8,188 nt of DNA from Actinomycetota bacterium (GTDB lineage Bacteria > Actinomycetota > Thermoleophilia > Gaiellales > Gaiellaceae): contig VAXT01000010.1 in the NCBI GenBank assembly GCA_005883245.1, positions 9,461 to 17,648 of the forward strand. The letters run 5' to 3'. The position numbers and the translations under genes are program-made. Shown piece after piece: positions 1 through 6,031 of the stretch (position 1 is its first letter; each line of letters begins with the position of its first letter). The notes under the pieces are model-generated. The model searched no databases. It saw only the letters and a list, made by a program, of their open reading frames with translations, and was not told where the DNA came from.

Positions 1-1
1 T

Positions 2-436
2 AGCGACGGTACCCTCGGCCACGCCTTCTCGACCCCCGAGGCCATGGCTCGGAAGAAGAGTGCGTTTTACAGTGAAACTGTCAGAGCGGGCTATCGAGGC
101 GAGTACCTGTGGAGCCTGGCCCGATCGGTCGCGTCCGGCCGGCTCGACCTCGAGAGGCTCGGCCGAACGAGCGCCGACGAGCTGCCCGACGACGAGGTCG
201 AGGCCCAGCTCCTCGCACTGCCGGGAGTCGGTCCCTACGGCGCGGCGCACATCATGATGCTGCTCGGCCGCTACTCCAGGCTGATCCTCGACTCGTGGAC
301 GCGTCCGAAGTACCTGCGCGTATCCGGCGCGAAGCGCGCGAAAGACAGCACGATCGAGCGCCGCTTCCGCCGCTACGGCCCGTACGCGGGGCTCGCCTTC
401 TGGCTCTACCTGACCCGGGACTGGGTTGCGGAGTAG
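2..436 (+). CDS. HhH-GPD family DNA glycosylase (base-excision repair), 5' end outside window
   Basis: This is the C-terminal part of a helix-hairpin-helix DNA glycosylase of the AlkA/HhH-GPD superfamily, which removes damaged bases to start base-excision repair. The frame is open from the first bases of the window (reading GHAFSTPEAMA just before the ATG at 44, matching the usual FPTPEA segment), so that ATG is internal and the gene is truncated by the window edge. The helix-hairpin-helix reads LPGVGPYGAAHIMMLLG (codons around 221-271), followed by LDSWTRPKYLR, in which the Asp encoded at 290-292 sits where the catalytic Asp of the family lies. The tail, AGLAFWLYLTRDW, is typical of the actinobacterial branch, often misnamed HesB. 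No FeS-cluster cysteines are seen in the visible part. The stop codon overlaps the start of the AzlC gene by 11 bases. Exact base specificity cannot be told. Confidence 0.85.
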   Translation, partial: SDGTLGHAFSTPEAMARKKSAFYSETVRAGYRGEYLWSLARSVASGRLDLERLGRTSADELPDDEVEAQLLALPGVGPYGAAHIMMLLGRYSRLILDSWTRPKYLRVSGAKRAKDSTIERRFRRYGPYAGLAFWLYLTRDWVAE

Positions 437-1079
437 CTACCGGGAAGGCCTGAGACGGATCGCGCCGGTGGCGCCGGCCTCGGCGAGCTTCGGCATCGCG
501 TACGGGATCCTTGCGTCGACCGTGGGCATGGGCTCACTTGCGCCGATCGTCATGTCGGCGACCACGTTCGCCGGCTCCGCGCAGTTCGCGGCCGCGTCCG
601 TGCTCGACGACGGAGGAAGCGTCGTCGCGGCCGTGGTCGCGGCGGTGCTGCTGAACGCGCGCTACCTCGCGATCAGCGTCTCGATCGCGGGAGCGTTCGA
701 AGGCTCGCGGCTCAGACGCCTCTTCGAGTCGCAGCTGATCGTGGACGAGTCGTGGGCGGTCGCGCAGCGAGGCGGCGGACGGATCGACCGCCGGATCCTC
801 GTCGCCGCCGGGCTCCTGCTCTACCCGTGCTGGGTCGGCGCCACCGCACTCGGCGTCTTCGGCGGCGGTCTTCTCGGCAACCCCGAACGGCTCGGCCTCG
901 ACGCCGCCTTTCCGGCGCTCTTCCTCGCGCTGCTCGTCTCGGTCGTCAAGACTCGCCGCGAGATCGCGGCCGCACTCGCAGGTGGCGCCGTCGCCCTCGT
1001 CCTCCTCCCCTTCGCACGACCGGGCGTCCCCGTCATCGCCGCGAGCGCGGTCTGTCTCGCTGGCCTCTGGAAGCGATGA
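426..1079 (+). CDS. azlC: AzlC family branched-chain amino acid exporter subunit
   Basis: A 217-aa integral membrane protein of the AzlC family, the large subunit of a two-part exporter of branched-chain amino acids (azaleucine resistance in Bacillus). The conserved segments YREGLRRIAPVAPASASFGI at the start, TTFAGSAQFAA near residues 46-56 and LLNARYLAIS near 75-84 are diagnostic. Several hydrophobic spans follow up to residue 217, close to the usual 220-240 aa. The start chosen is TTG at 426, because the family's N-terminal REGLR motif would be lost with the later in-frame GTG at 468. No strong Shine-Dalgarno precedes it, and it overlaps the glycosylase gene by 11 bases, suggesting translational coupling. 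Its stop overlaps the ATG of the short AzlD-like frame. A working exporter normally needs a full AzlD partner, which is not present here. Confidence 0.88.
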   Translation: MRSSYREGLRRIAPVAPASASFGIAYGILASTVGMGSLAPIVMSATTFAGSAQFAAASVLDDGGSVVAAVVAAVLLNARYLAISVSIAGAFEGSRLRRLFESQLIVDESWAVAQRGGGRIDRRILVAAGLLLYPCWVGATALGVFGGGLLGNPERLGLDAAFPALFLALLVSVVKTRREIAAALAGGAVALVLLPFARPGVPVIAASAVCLAGLWKR

Positions 1080-1207
1080 GCGCAACCTGGATCGTCGTCC
1101 TGCTCGTCGGCCTCGGCGCGGCGGTCGGGACGATCTGGCTCCGCGCCCCATTGATCGTCGTGGTCCTCGTGGCTGCGCTTGCTACTGCGCTCGCTCGGCT
1201 TCTCTAG
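1076..1207 (+). pseudogene. AzlD-like small membrane protein, apparently internally deleted (43 codons)
   Basis: A 43-codon frame starting in an ATGA overlap with azlC, the usual place and linkage for azlD. It encodes MSATWIVVLLVGLGAAVGT followed by WLRAPLIVVVLVAALATAL and a short basic end. The first about 16 residues resemble the AzlD N-terminus and the last about 22 resemble the AzlD C-terminus (the LRAP-hydrophobic segment), but AzlD proteins are about 100 aa with three to four membrane spans. The central about 60 residues are absent while the frame is kept, leaving two short hydrophobic segments. This could be an in-frame deletion remnant, a minimal functional partner or an assembly collapse. 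The last 26 bases overlap the convergent ANTAR gene. Family assignment rests on position and remembered family pattern, not on a search. Confidence 0.6.
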
Positions 1208-1784
1208 GGATCCTCGGCAGCAGGTGGTGGCCGTCCACGACCGCGGAGGCGATGTCCACGAGCTTCCGATTGGAGGCGCGCGACTCCGTACGCAGCATTT
1301 CGAACGCAGCCTTCTCGCCGACCGAATGGCGTTCCATCAGGATCCCCTTGGCGCGCTCCGTGACGGCTCGACGGCCGAAGGCGCCTTCGAGATCGTGATA
1401 CTCGGCGAACCGCCGCAACACGATGTCGATCGAGCTCTGCCAATCCTTGGCTTCGGCGTCGGTGATATAGGCGAAGATGCCGCGCTTCGAGGCCTCTTTG
1501 ACGAACCCCGGATCGGGGGCGTGGATGAGCAGGATCACTGGGCAGGCCGCTTCCTGAACGATCCGCTCGATCAAGCCGAGGGCATGCTCCGAGCTCTCTC
1601 CTAATCCGACGAGCGCGACGTCGGGTCGCTCTCGGGCCGTCACCGCCCCGACGTCCGCGACAAGGATTTCGCGCGCTATCACTTCGTGCCCCAGTGCGGC
1701 GACGATCGGTGCGACGAGCGCAAGCCGGTCCTTTCGCTCGTTGGCGATCAACACCCGCAAATGCTCGGTCTCGCGGTAGCTCAT
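1182..1784 (-). CDS. ANTAR-domain response regulator with degenerate receiver (putative RNA-binding antiterminator)
   Basis: A 200-aa protein with an N-terminal receiver-like domain (about residues 8-120, starting LRVLIANERKDR) and a C-terminal ANTAR domain (about 128-184). ANTAR is recognised by the AVTERAKGILMER segment, then AAFEMLR and NRKLVDIASAVV. ANTAR domains bind paired hairpins in nascent mRNA and prevent termination. The receiver reads PDVALVGLGESS where phosphorylated receivers have Asp, so residue 60 is Gly, and the usual acidic pair after strand 1 is Asn15-Glu16. Phosphorylation in the ordinary way is therefore unlikely. The ATG at 1784 is preferred over an upstream in-frame TTG at 1832, because AGGT lies just upstream and a promoter-like element lies between the two starts. 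It is divergent from mmpL, and its 3' end overlaps the AzlD-like frame. No ANTAR target hairpin pair was recognised in the window. Confidence 0.88.
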   Translation of the reverse strand: MSYRETEHLRVLIANERKDRLALVAPIVAALGHEVIAREILVADVGAVTARERPDVALVGLGESSEHALGLIERIVQEAACPVILLIHAPDPGFVKEASKRGIFAYITDAEAKDWQSSIDIVLRRFAEYHDLEGAFGRRAVTERAKGILMERHSVGEKAAFEMLRTESRASNRKLVDIASAVVDGHHLLPRIPREAERAQ

Positions 1785-1804
1785 CGCTCTTACCTGATTG
1801 TCGT

Positions 1805-1810
1805 ATACCC
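1805..1810 (-). promoter_or_regulatory. Possible SigB/SigF-type -10 element (GGGTAT) for the ANTAR gene
   Basis: On the minus strand GGGTAT lies 20 bases upstream of the ATG at 1784. It is identical to the -10 consensus of general-stress SigB/SigF promoters (GTTT, spacer, GGGTAT). The -35 region is poor: only GTGG is seen at a 16-nt spacer. A transcript from here would have a leader of roughly 10-15 nt containing AGGT. A housekeeping -10 reading of the overlapping TATACG with a distant TTGTGG is an alternative. Confidence 0.3.
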
Positions 1811-1834
1811 GGATTCGACTTCCTTCCCACAAAG

Positions 1835-1842
1835 CACTAGTG
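1835..1842. promoter_or_regulatory. Short palindrome in the divergent mmpL/ANTAR intergenic region
   Basis: CACTAGTG is a perfect 8-bp palindrome in the 143-bp space between the two divergent starts. It could be a repressor half-site pair, but it is short and has no flanking symmetry. No convincing sigma-70 promoter for mmpL was found in this space. Confidence 0.12.
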
Positions 1843-1927
1843 TGGACCTCGTTCGCCTGAACCCCCGGCGGGCAGATCCGGCTCCAACCCTCGGCCGGCG
1901 TCCTAGAACGCCAGCGTTAGGAGCCGC

Positions 1928-4129
1928 ATGACCGAGCCGCGCAACCTTTCTGCCCGTATGGCGCACTGGAGTGCGCAACACAAGAAGATCGCCATTTTCG
2001 GCTGGCTCGCCTTCTGTTTCGTGGCATTCGCCTTCGGAACGATGGCCCTCGGCGTGACCAGCCTCGACGCCTCGAACGCGGGCGTTCGTGAGTCGGGGCG
2101 CATGGACCGCCTGCTCGACAGGGACTTCAAGACTCCCGCCGGCGAGCGGGTGATCATTCAGTCCCAAACGCTGACCGCCAACGACCCGCGCTTCGCCGTT
2201 GTGGTCGCCGACGTCCTCCGCCGCCTGAAGGCGAACAAGACGACCACGAACTTCACGACGCCGGTTCAAGACACCGGACTGATCTCGGCAGACAAGCACT
2301 CGGCGCTGATCGACTTCGACGTCGCCGGTGATCCCGATACCGCCAAGGATCGCGTTCAGCCGATCCTCGACACGACCGCGGCGGCGCAGGCGGCTCATTC
2401 CGACTTCGTGATCGAGGAGTTCGGGGCCGCAAGCGGCGACAAGCAGCTGGGCAAGGTCTTCACGGACGACCTCAAGAAGGCAGGCGAGCTTTCGATTCCG
2501 ATCACGCTCGGAATCCTGCTCTTGACCTTCGGGGCACTCGTCGCGGCCGGCATCCCGCTGTTGCTCGGGCTGACTGCTGTGATCGCGACCATGGGCCTGC
2601 TGGCGATTCCGAGCAAGATCTTCCCAATGGACGACAGCATTGGTGCGGTCGTACTTCTGATCGGCCTCGCCGTCGGGGTCGACTACACGATGTTCTACTT
2701 GAAGCGCGAACGTGAAGAACGCCGCGAGGGCAAGAGCCCGGAGGAGGCCCTCCAGATCGCCGCCGCGACCTCCGGCCGCTCCGTGCTCATCTCCGGGATC
2801 ACCGTGATGATCGCCATGGCCGGGATGTTCCTGACCGGCGATCCGGCCTTCCAGGGATTCGGCGCCGCCACGATCCTCGTTGTCGCGGTGGCGGTGATTG
2901 GGTCGCTGACGGTCCTGCCGGCGATGCTGTCCTGGCTCGGCGACCGGGTGGAGAAGATCCATCTCCCGGCGGTCAAGCGCCTCCGGCCCGATCATGGTGA
3001 GAGCCGGTTCTGGAGTGCGATCCTCGGACCTGTTCTCCGGCATCCGATCCCTGCCATCGCGCTGTCGGCAGGTTTCCTGCTCATCCTCTGTGGGGTCGCC
3101 TTGCAGCTGAAGACGGTCGTCCCGGGAGCAGACACGTACCCGCAATCTCTACCGGTGGTGAAGACCTACAACAAGATGCAGAAGGCCTTCCCCGGCGGCG
3201 AGACTCCGGCCCAGGTCGTCATCAAGGCGGACAACGTGCGCTCCGTCGCGGTCAAGGAGGCGATCGGGCAGCTCAGCTGGCGGGCGCTCTACTCGAACGT
3301 CATGCACGAGCCGATCCTCACGGACGTGAACAAGTCGGGGACGGTCGCAGTCATCTCGATACCGGTCGCGGGCTCCGGAACGGACGCCACCTCGCGGAAG
3401 GCCGTGAACGCCTTGAGGGACCAGATCCTCCCGAACACGCTCGGCCTCGTGCCGACGATCCAGGACTACGGGGTCTCCGGGGACACCGCGAGCTCGAAGG
3501 ACTTCAATGACCAGATGGGCCAGAGGATCCCGTACGTCTTCGGCTTCGTGATCCTCCTCGCCTTCCTGCTCTTGCTGATCACGTTCAGGTCGATCGTCAT
3601 CCCGACGGTGTCGATCGTGCTCAACCTGTTGTCGGTCGGAGCCTGCTACGGCGTGCTCGTCCTCGTCTTCCAGCACGGGATCGGGAAGGGGATCCTCAAC
3701 TTCTCGTATACCGACGGGGTGGCGGGGTTCATACCGATGTTCCTCTTCGTGATCCTCTTCGGGCTCTCGATGGACTACCACGTCTTCATCCTGAGCCGGG
3801 TGCGTGAGGGCTACGACCAGGGACGAACGACCGCGGATGCGGTGGCGCACGGCGTGAAGGTGAGCGCGGGCGTGGTGACGAGCGCCGCCATCGTCATGGT
3901 GTTCGTGTTCGCGATCTTCGGGACGCTGCAGATCCTGTTCCTGAAGCAGTTCGGCGTCGGGCTCGCCGCCGCGATCCTGATCGACGCGACGATCATTCGA
4001 GCCGTGCTGCTGCCGGCCACCTTGAAGCTCCTCGACGACTCGATCTGGTACCTGCCGCACTGGCTCGAGTGGCTCCCGCGGATCGAGCGCGAGCACGGGC
4101 CCGAGGCGCCGTCGGTGCTGGCGCCCTAG
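1928..4129 (+). CDS. MMPL family RND transporter
   Basis: A complete 733-aa inner-membrane transporter of the MMPL branch of the RND superfamily, which uses the proton gradient to export lipids, hydrophobic compounds or drugs. It has the duplicated layout of the family: a membrane span at about 20-41, a large outer domain at about 42-185, membrane spans at about 188-340, a linker, a span at about 372-395, a second outer domain at about 396-532, and spans at about 535-705. Each half carries the Asp-Tyr pair of the proton-relay helix: GVDYTMFYLKRE (Asp252) and LSMDYHVFILSRVREGYDQG (Asp616). The start ATG has AGGAG four bases upstream. It stands alone, divergent from the ANTAR gene and convergent with a zinc-ribbon microprotein, so the cargo cannot be inferred from context. 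Confidence 0.95.
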   Translation: MTEPRNLSARMAHWSAQHKKIAIFGWLAFCFVAFAFGTMALGVTSLDASNAGVRESGRMDRLLDRDFKTPAGERVIIQSQTLTANDPRFAVVVADVLRRLKANKTTTNFTTPVQDTGLISADKHSALIDFDVAGDPDTAKDRVQPILDTTAAAQAAHSDFVIEEFGAASGDKQLGKVFTDDLKKAGELSIPITLGILLLTFGALVAAGIPLLLGLTAVIATMGLLAIPSKIFPMDDSIGAVVLLIGLAVGVDYTMFYLKREREERREGKSPEEALQIAAATSGRSVLISGITVMIAMAGMFLTGDPAFQGFGAATILVVAVAVIGSLTVLPAMLSWLGDRVEKIHLPAVKRLRPDHGESRFWSAILGPVLRHPIPAIALSAGFLLILCGVALQLKTVVPGADTYPQSLPVVKTYNKMQKAFPGGETPAQVVIKADNVRSVAVKEAIGQLSWRALYSNVMHEPILTDVNKSGTVAVISIPVAGSGTDATSRKAVNALRDQILPNTLGLVPTIQDYGVSGDTASSKDFNDQMGQRIPYVFGFVILLAFLLLLITFRSIVIPTVSIVLNLLSVGACYGVLVLVFQHGIGKGILNFSYTDGVAGFIPMFLFVILFGLSMDYHVFILSRVREGYDQGRTTADAVAHGVKVSAGVVTSAAIVMVFVFAIFGTLQILFLKQFGVGLAAAILIDATIIRAVLLPATLKLLDDSIWYLPHWLEWLPRIEREHGPEAPSVLAP

Positions 4130-4269
4130 CTCTTCTGCGAGGGCGGGCCGCAGCGTTGCGGCTCGCCCTCGCAGCATCCAAGCTTGAACCGGCAGCGCGG
4201 GCACTGCCACGTTCCGTGGCGCCACTCCATGGGCGCGGTGCACCGTAAACAGACCTCGGTCGTGCTCAT
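4126..4269 (-). CDS. Zinc-ribbon microprotein (47 aa), function unknown
   Basis: A 47-codon minus-strand frame encoding a small cysteine-rich protein beginning MSTTEVCLRCTAPMEWRHGT and continuing WQCPRCRFKLGCCEGEPQRC. Cys7, Cys10, Cys23 and Cys26 form a CxxC-x12-CxxC zinc-ribbon pattern. A second cluster (Cys32, Cys33, Cys40) follows. The regular CxxC spacing and the Trp/His/Phe content are unlike a chance antisense frame and suggest a structural zinc site. The Shine-Dalgarno is weak (GAAGAG about 10 bases upstream), and a GTG sits directly before the ATG as an alternative start. Its TAG overlaps the mmpL stop codon by two bases, and its 5' end is 24 bases from the tRNA-Met gene on the opposite strand. 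Function is not known; nucleic-acid or protein binding is a guess. Confidence 0.6.
   Translation of the reverse strand: MSTTEVCLRCTAPMEWRHGTWQCPRCRFKLGCCEGEPQRCGPPSQKS
4135..4174. terminator. 18-bp hairpin after mmpL (possible bidirectional terminator)
   Basis: The stem at 4135-4152 pairs with 4157-4174 over 18 bp with a single G-U pair and a four-base loop (GCGT). It begins five bases after the mmpL stop and lies inside the 3' end of the convergent microprotein gene, so it could stop both transcripts. There is no T-tract on either side, so intrinsic termination would be inefficient. Confidence 0.4.
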
Positions 4270-4293
4270 CACACTGCTACTCTTCGACGGCTC

Positions 4294-4367
4294 GGCGGCG
4301 TAGCTCAGTTGGTTAGAGCAGCGGAATCATAATCCGCGTGTCGGAGGTTCGAGTCCTCCCGCCGCTA
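4294..4367 (+). tRNA. tRNA-Met (anticodon CAT), elongator type
   Basis: A full 74-nt cloverleaf. The acceptor GGCGGCG pairs with CGCCGCT (G1-U72), the D-arm is GCTC/GAGC around AGTTGGTTA, the anticodon stem GCGGA/TCCGC encloses ATCATAA with CAT at 4328-4330, the variable loop is GTGTC, the T-arm is GGAGG-TTCGAGT-CCTCC, and the discriminator is A73. CCA is not encoded. The anticodon stem lacks the three G-C pairs of initiator tRNA, and the paired 1-72 position also argues against initiator. The D-arm and the TCATAA loop resemble elongator Met rather than tRNA-Ile2, but a lysidine-modified Ile tRNA cannot be fully excluded. No clear promoter is seen upstream. Confidence 0.93.
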
Positions 4368-4393
4368 CCTCCTCGTAGACTGAAAAAGTAGAA

Positions 4394-4555
4394 ATGGCAT
4401 CCGGAGTCAGAGACGCAATCACGCTTGCCTGCACCGAGTGCAGGCGCCGCAATTACCAGAGCTCGAAGTCGAAGCGGAACACGCCCGACCGCCTCGAGCT
4501 GAAGAAGTACTGCCGCTGGTGCGGTCGCCACACCGCGCACCGGGAGACGCGCTAA
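4394..4555 (+). CDS. rpmG: 50S ribosomal protein L33
   Basis: A 53-aa basic protein of the large ribosomal subunit. It has the L33 fold signature: a first zinc pair CTEC (Cys13, Cys16), then NYQSSKSKRNTPDRLELKKY, and a second pair CRWC (Cys40, Cys43) with a basic C-terminus. This is the zinc-binding (C+) form of L33. The ATG at 4394 gives the normal length; the upstream region (AAAAGTAGAA) has almost no Shine-Dalgarno, so it may be weakly initiated. It starts 26 bases after tRNA-Met and may be co-transcribed with it. The stop overlaps the secE start (TAATG). Its placement directly before secE-nusG is typical of Actinobacteria and related phyla. Confidence 0.93.
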   Translation: MASGVRDAITLACTECRRRNYQSSKSKRNTPDRLELKKYCRWCGRHTAHRETR

Positions 4556-4938
4556 TGGCCAAGAACACGAGGCAGCGACGGCGCCAGAGGCGTCGAGCGC
4601 AGAGCGGCGCCGCAGGAGGAGCCGAGCAGGCGCAGCCGCAGGAAAAGAGCGTCACCCAGCGCGCACGAGCTCGCCAGCAGGCCGTTCGCCCGTCAGCTCA
4701 GCCGCAGAAGAGCCAGACTGGGTCGCGCCGCGTCCCCGGCAGCGGCTTCAGGCGCTTCGTCTCCGAGTCCTGGGCCGAGCTGAAAAAGGTCGAGTGGCCG
4801 ACCCAGAGCCAGGTCGTCCAGGGCACGATCGTAGTCATCATCGCGTGCGCGATCGTCGGCGCGTACCTGTGGATCGCCGACCTGATCTTCAAGCCATTCG
4901 TGCGCGACATCTTGCTGACCAACCTGTTCCTCAAGTAG
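4555..4938 (+). CDS. secE: Preprotein translocase subunit SecE
   Basis: A 127-aa SecE, the small clamp subunit of the SecYEG protein-export channel in the cytoplasmic membrane. Residues 1-64 are a basic, Gln/Ala-rich and probably disordered extension. The conserved amphipathic segment FRRFVSESWAELKKVEWPT starts at residue 65, and the single membrane span is about 91-116. One membrane span is the usual state outside the gamma-proteobacteria. The start is the ATG in a TAATG overlap with rpmG, and the MAKNTRQRRR N-terminus fits. It is followed two bases later by nusG, the near-universal secE-nusG pairing. Confidence 0.96.
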   Translation: MAKNTRQRRRQRRRAQSGAAGGAEQAQPQEKSVTQRARARQQAVRPSAQPQKSQTGSRRVPGSGFRRFVSESWAELKKVEWPTQSQVVQGTIVVIIACAIVGAYLWIADLIFKPFVRDILLTNLFLK

Positions 4939-4940
4939 CC

Positions 4941-5471
4941 ATGTTCCGCTGGTACGTGATCAACACATACTCGGGGCACGAGAACAAGGTCAAGACGAAC
5001 CTCGAGCACCGAATCGTCTCGATGAACCAGGGCCCGCGGTTCCGCCGCGTCGTCGTCCCGACCGAGCAGGTGATCGAGACGAAGGACGGGCAGAAGGTGC
5101 AGACCGAGAAGCGCGTGCTCCCCGGCTACGTGCTCGTGAACATGGACCTCGACGACGACGCGTGGGGCGTGGTCAAGAACACGCCCGGCGTGACCGGGTT
5201 CGTCGGCGCCGGCAACAGCCCGGTGCCGCTCTCGCAGCCCGAGGTCGACCGGATCCTCCGCACCGGCACCGCGATCGGCGAGCGCCAGCGCGCGCAGGTC
5301 GAGTTCTCGCTCGGCGAGTCGGTGAAGGTAACCTCAGGCCCGCTCTCGGACTTCGACGGCGAGATCGTCGACGTCCAGGCGGACGCCCAGAAGCTCAAGG
5401 TGCTCGTCGACATCTTCGAGCGCCAGGTGCCCGTGGAGCTCGCATTCGATCAAGTCAAGAAGCTGGACTGA
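4941..5471 (+). CDS. nusG: Transcription termination/antitermination protein NusG
   Basis: A 176-aa NusG, which binds the RNA-polymerase clamp and links elongation to Rho or to the leading ribosome. The NGN domain (about 1-110) starts FRWYVINTYSGHENKVKTNL and contains KRVLPGYVLVNMDL. The C-terminal KOW domain (about 125-176) contains GESVKVTSGPLSDFDGEIVD and ends VPVELAFDQVKKLD. The length is that of the compact form, without the long acidic N-terminal extension found in Streptomyces and Mycobacterium. The ATG is two bases after the secE stop. The next gene, rplK, starts one base after its stop, so translation of the block is likely coupled. Confidence 0.97.
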   Translation: MFRWYVINTYSGHENKVKTNLEHRIVSMNQGPRFRRVVVPTEQVIETKDGQKVQTEKRVLPGYVLVNMDLDDDAWGVVKNTPGVTGFVGAGNSPVPLSQPEVDRILRTGTAIGERQRAQVEFSLGESVKVTSGPLSDFDGEIVDVQADAQKLKVLVDIFERQVPVELAFDQVKKLD

Positions 5472-5472
5472 C

Positions 5473-5898
5473 GTGGCCAAGAAGGTTATGACACTCATCA
5501 AGCTGCAGATCCCGGGCGGGCAGGCGAACCCCGCGCCGCCGGTCGGCCCTGCGCTCGGCCAGCACGGCGTGAACATCATGGAGTTCTGCAAGGCGTTCAA
5601 CGCCCAGACCCAGCAGGAGAACGGGCGCATCACGCCGGTCGAGATCACGGTCTACGAGGACCGCTCGTTCACGTTCATCACGAAGACGCCGCCGGCCGCC
5701 GTCCTGATCAAGGAGGCGCTGCGGCTGGAGAAAGGCTCCGCTGAGCCGAACCGCGACAAGGTCGGACGCCTCACGCGCGACCAGGTGCGCCAGATCGCCG
5801 AGACGAAGATGCCGGACCTGAACGCGCGCGACGTCGAGCAGGCGATGAAAGTGGTGGCGGGCACTGCGCGCTCGATGGGGGTCGAAACCGATCTATGA
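5473..5898 (+). CDS. rplK: 50S ribosomal protein L11
   Basis: A 141-aa L11, exactly the common length, forming the GTPase-associated centre on 23S rRNA with L10 and L12. The N-terminal domain carries the Pro-rich stretch IPGGQANPAPPVGPALGQHG, involved in thiostrepton and factor interaction. The C-terminal RNA-binding domain includes DKVGRLTRDQVRQIAETKMP and ends VAGTARSMGVETDL. The start is GTG at 5473 (reading MAKKVMTLIK), one base after the nusG stop; the ATG at 5488 would lose the conserved AKK start. The ribosome-binding sequence is weak and embedded in nusG, consistent with coupled translation. Confidence 0.97.
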   Translation: MAKKVMTLIKLQIPGGQANPAPPVGPALGQHGVNIMEFCKAFNAQTQQENGRITPVEITVYEDRSFTFITKTPPAAVLIKEALRLEKGSAEPNRDKVGRLTRDQVRQIAETKMPDLNARDVEQAMKVVAGTARSMGVETDL

Positions 5899-5930
5899 GG
5901 TACTGCCGGACCACGACACCGACATTGATC

Positions 5931-5963
5931 GCTCTGTGCGGCGACATGCGCGCCGCGCAGAGC
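5931..5963 (+). promoter_or_regulatory. 13-bp hairpin in the rplK-rplA spacer
   Basis: GCTCTGTGCGGCG (5931-5943) pairs with CGCCGCGCAGAGC (5951-5963) over 13 bp with one U-G pair and a 7-nt loop ACATGCG. There is no T-tract. It may be an RNA control element for rplA, an mRNA stabiliser or a pausing site. No L1-binding consensus was recognised with confidence. Confidence 0.4.
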
Positions 5964-5974
5964 GCGTACCTTCA

Positions 5975-6009
5975 GGAGGGGGCCCACGGGGGAAACCCGG
6001 TTTCCCCAG
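5975..6009 (-). repeat. G/C-rich palindromic element, copy A (before rplA)
   Basis: Read on the minus strand it is CTGGGGAAACC, then GGGTTTCCCCC, then GTGGGCCCCCTCC. The stem is 8 bp (5989-5996 with 6000-6007, loop CCG). The same order of parts occurs at 6823-6860 in the opposite orientation, so it looks like a dispersed REP-like unit. It lies between a hairpin and the rplA ribosome-binding site. Confidence 0.45.
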
Positions 6010-6021
6010 TGAAGCCGAGCC

Positions 6022-6026
6022 GGAGG
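6022..6026 (+). promoter_or_regulatory. Shine-Dalgarno deciding the rplA start
   Basis: GGAGG lies five bases before the GTG at 6032. It selects this start over the in-frame GTG at 5936, which would add 32 residues translated from hairpin sequence with no family counterpart. Confidence 0.75.
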
Positions 6027-6031
6027 CGAAG

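Noticed and set aside
534..1151. Minus-strand frame opposite azlC
   Set aside because: Arg/Asp/Glu-rich shadow with no motif; the plus strand encodes a recognisable AzlC.
1790..3145. 451-codon minus-strand open frame opposite mmpL
   Set aside because: Its translation is dominated by Arg, Asp, Glu, His and Gly, as expected of an antisense shadow of a GC-rich gene, and the plus strand holds an unmistakable MMPL protein.
3149..4243. 364-codon minus-strand open frame opposite the mmpL 3' half
   Set aside because: Same charged, low-complexity shadow composition. It also covers the microprotein gene in another frame, and the microprotein has a far better protein signature.
4294..4367. Initiator tRNA-fMet reading of the CAT tRNA
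   Set aside because: No three consecutive G-C pairs in the anticodon stem and no mismatch at 1-72, so elongator Met fits better.
4313..4540. Minus-strand frame ending SGGRTRTSDTRIMIPLL
   Set aside because: This peptide is the well-known antisense translation of a tRNA gene (GGxGRTRTS type) and covers tRNA-Met; it is a recurrent annotation artefact.
5936..6031. Upstream GTG giving rplA 32 extra residues
   Set aside because: The extension translates hairpin sequence, has no ribosome-binding site and has no family counterpart; GTG at 6032 has GGAGG at good spacing.
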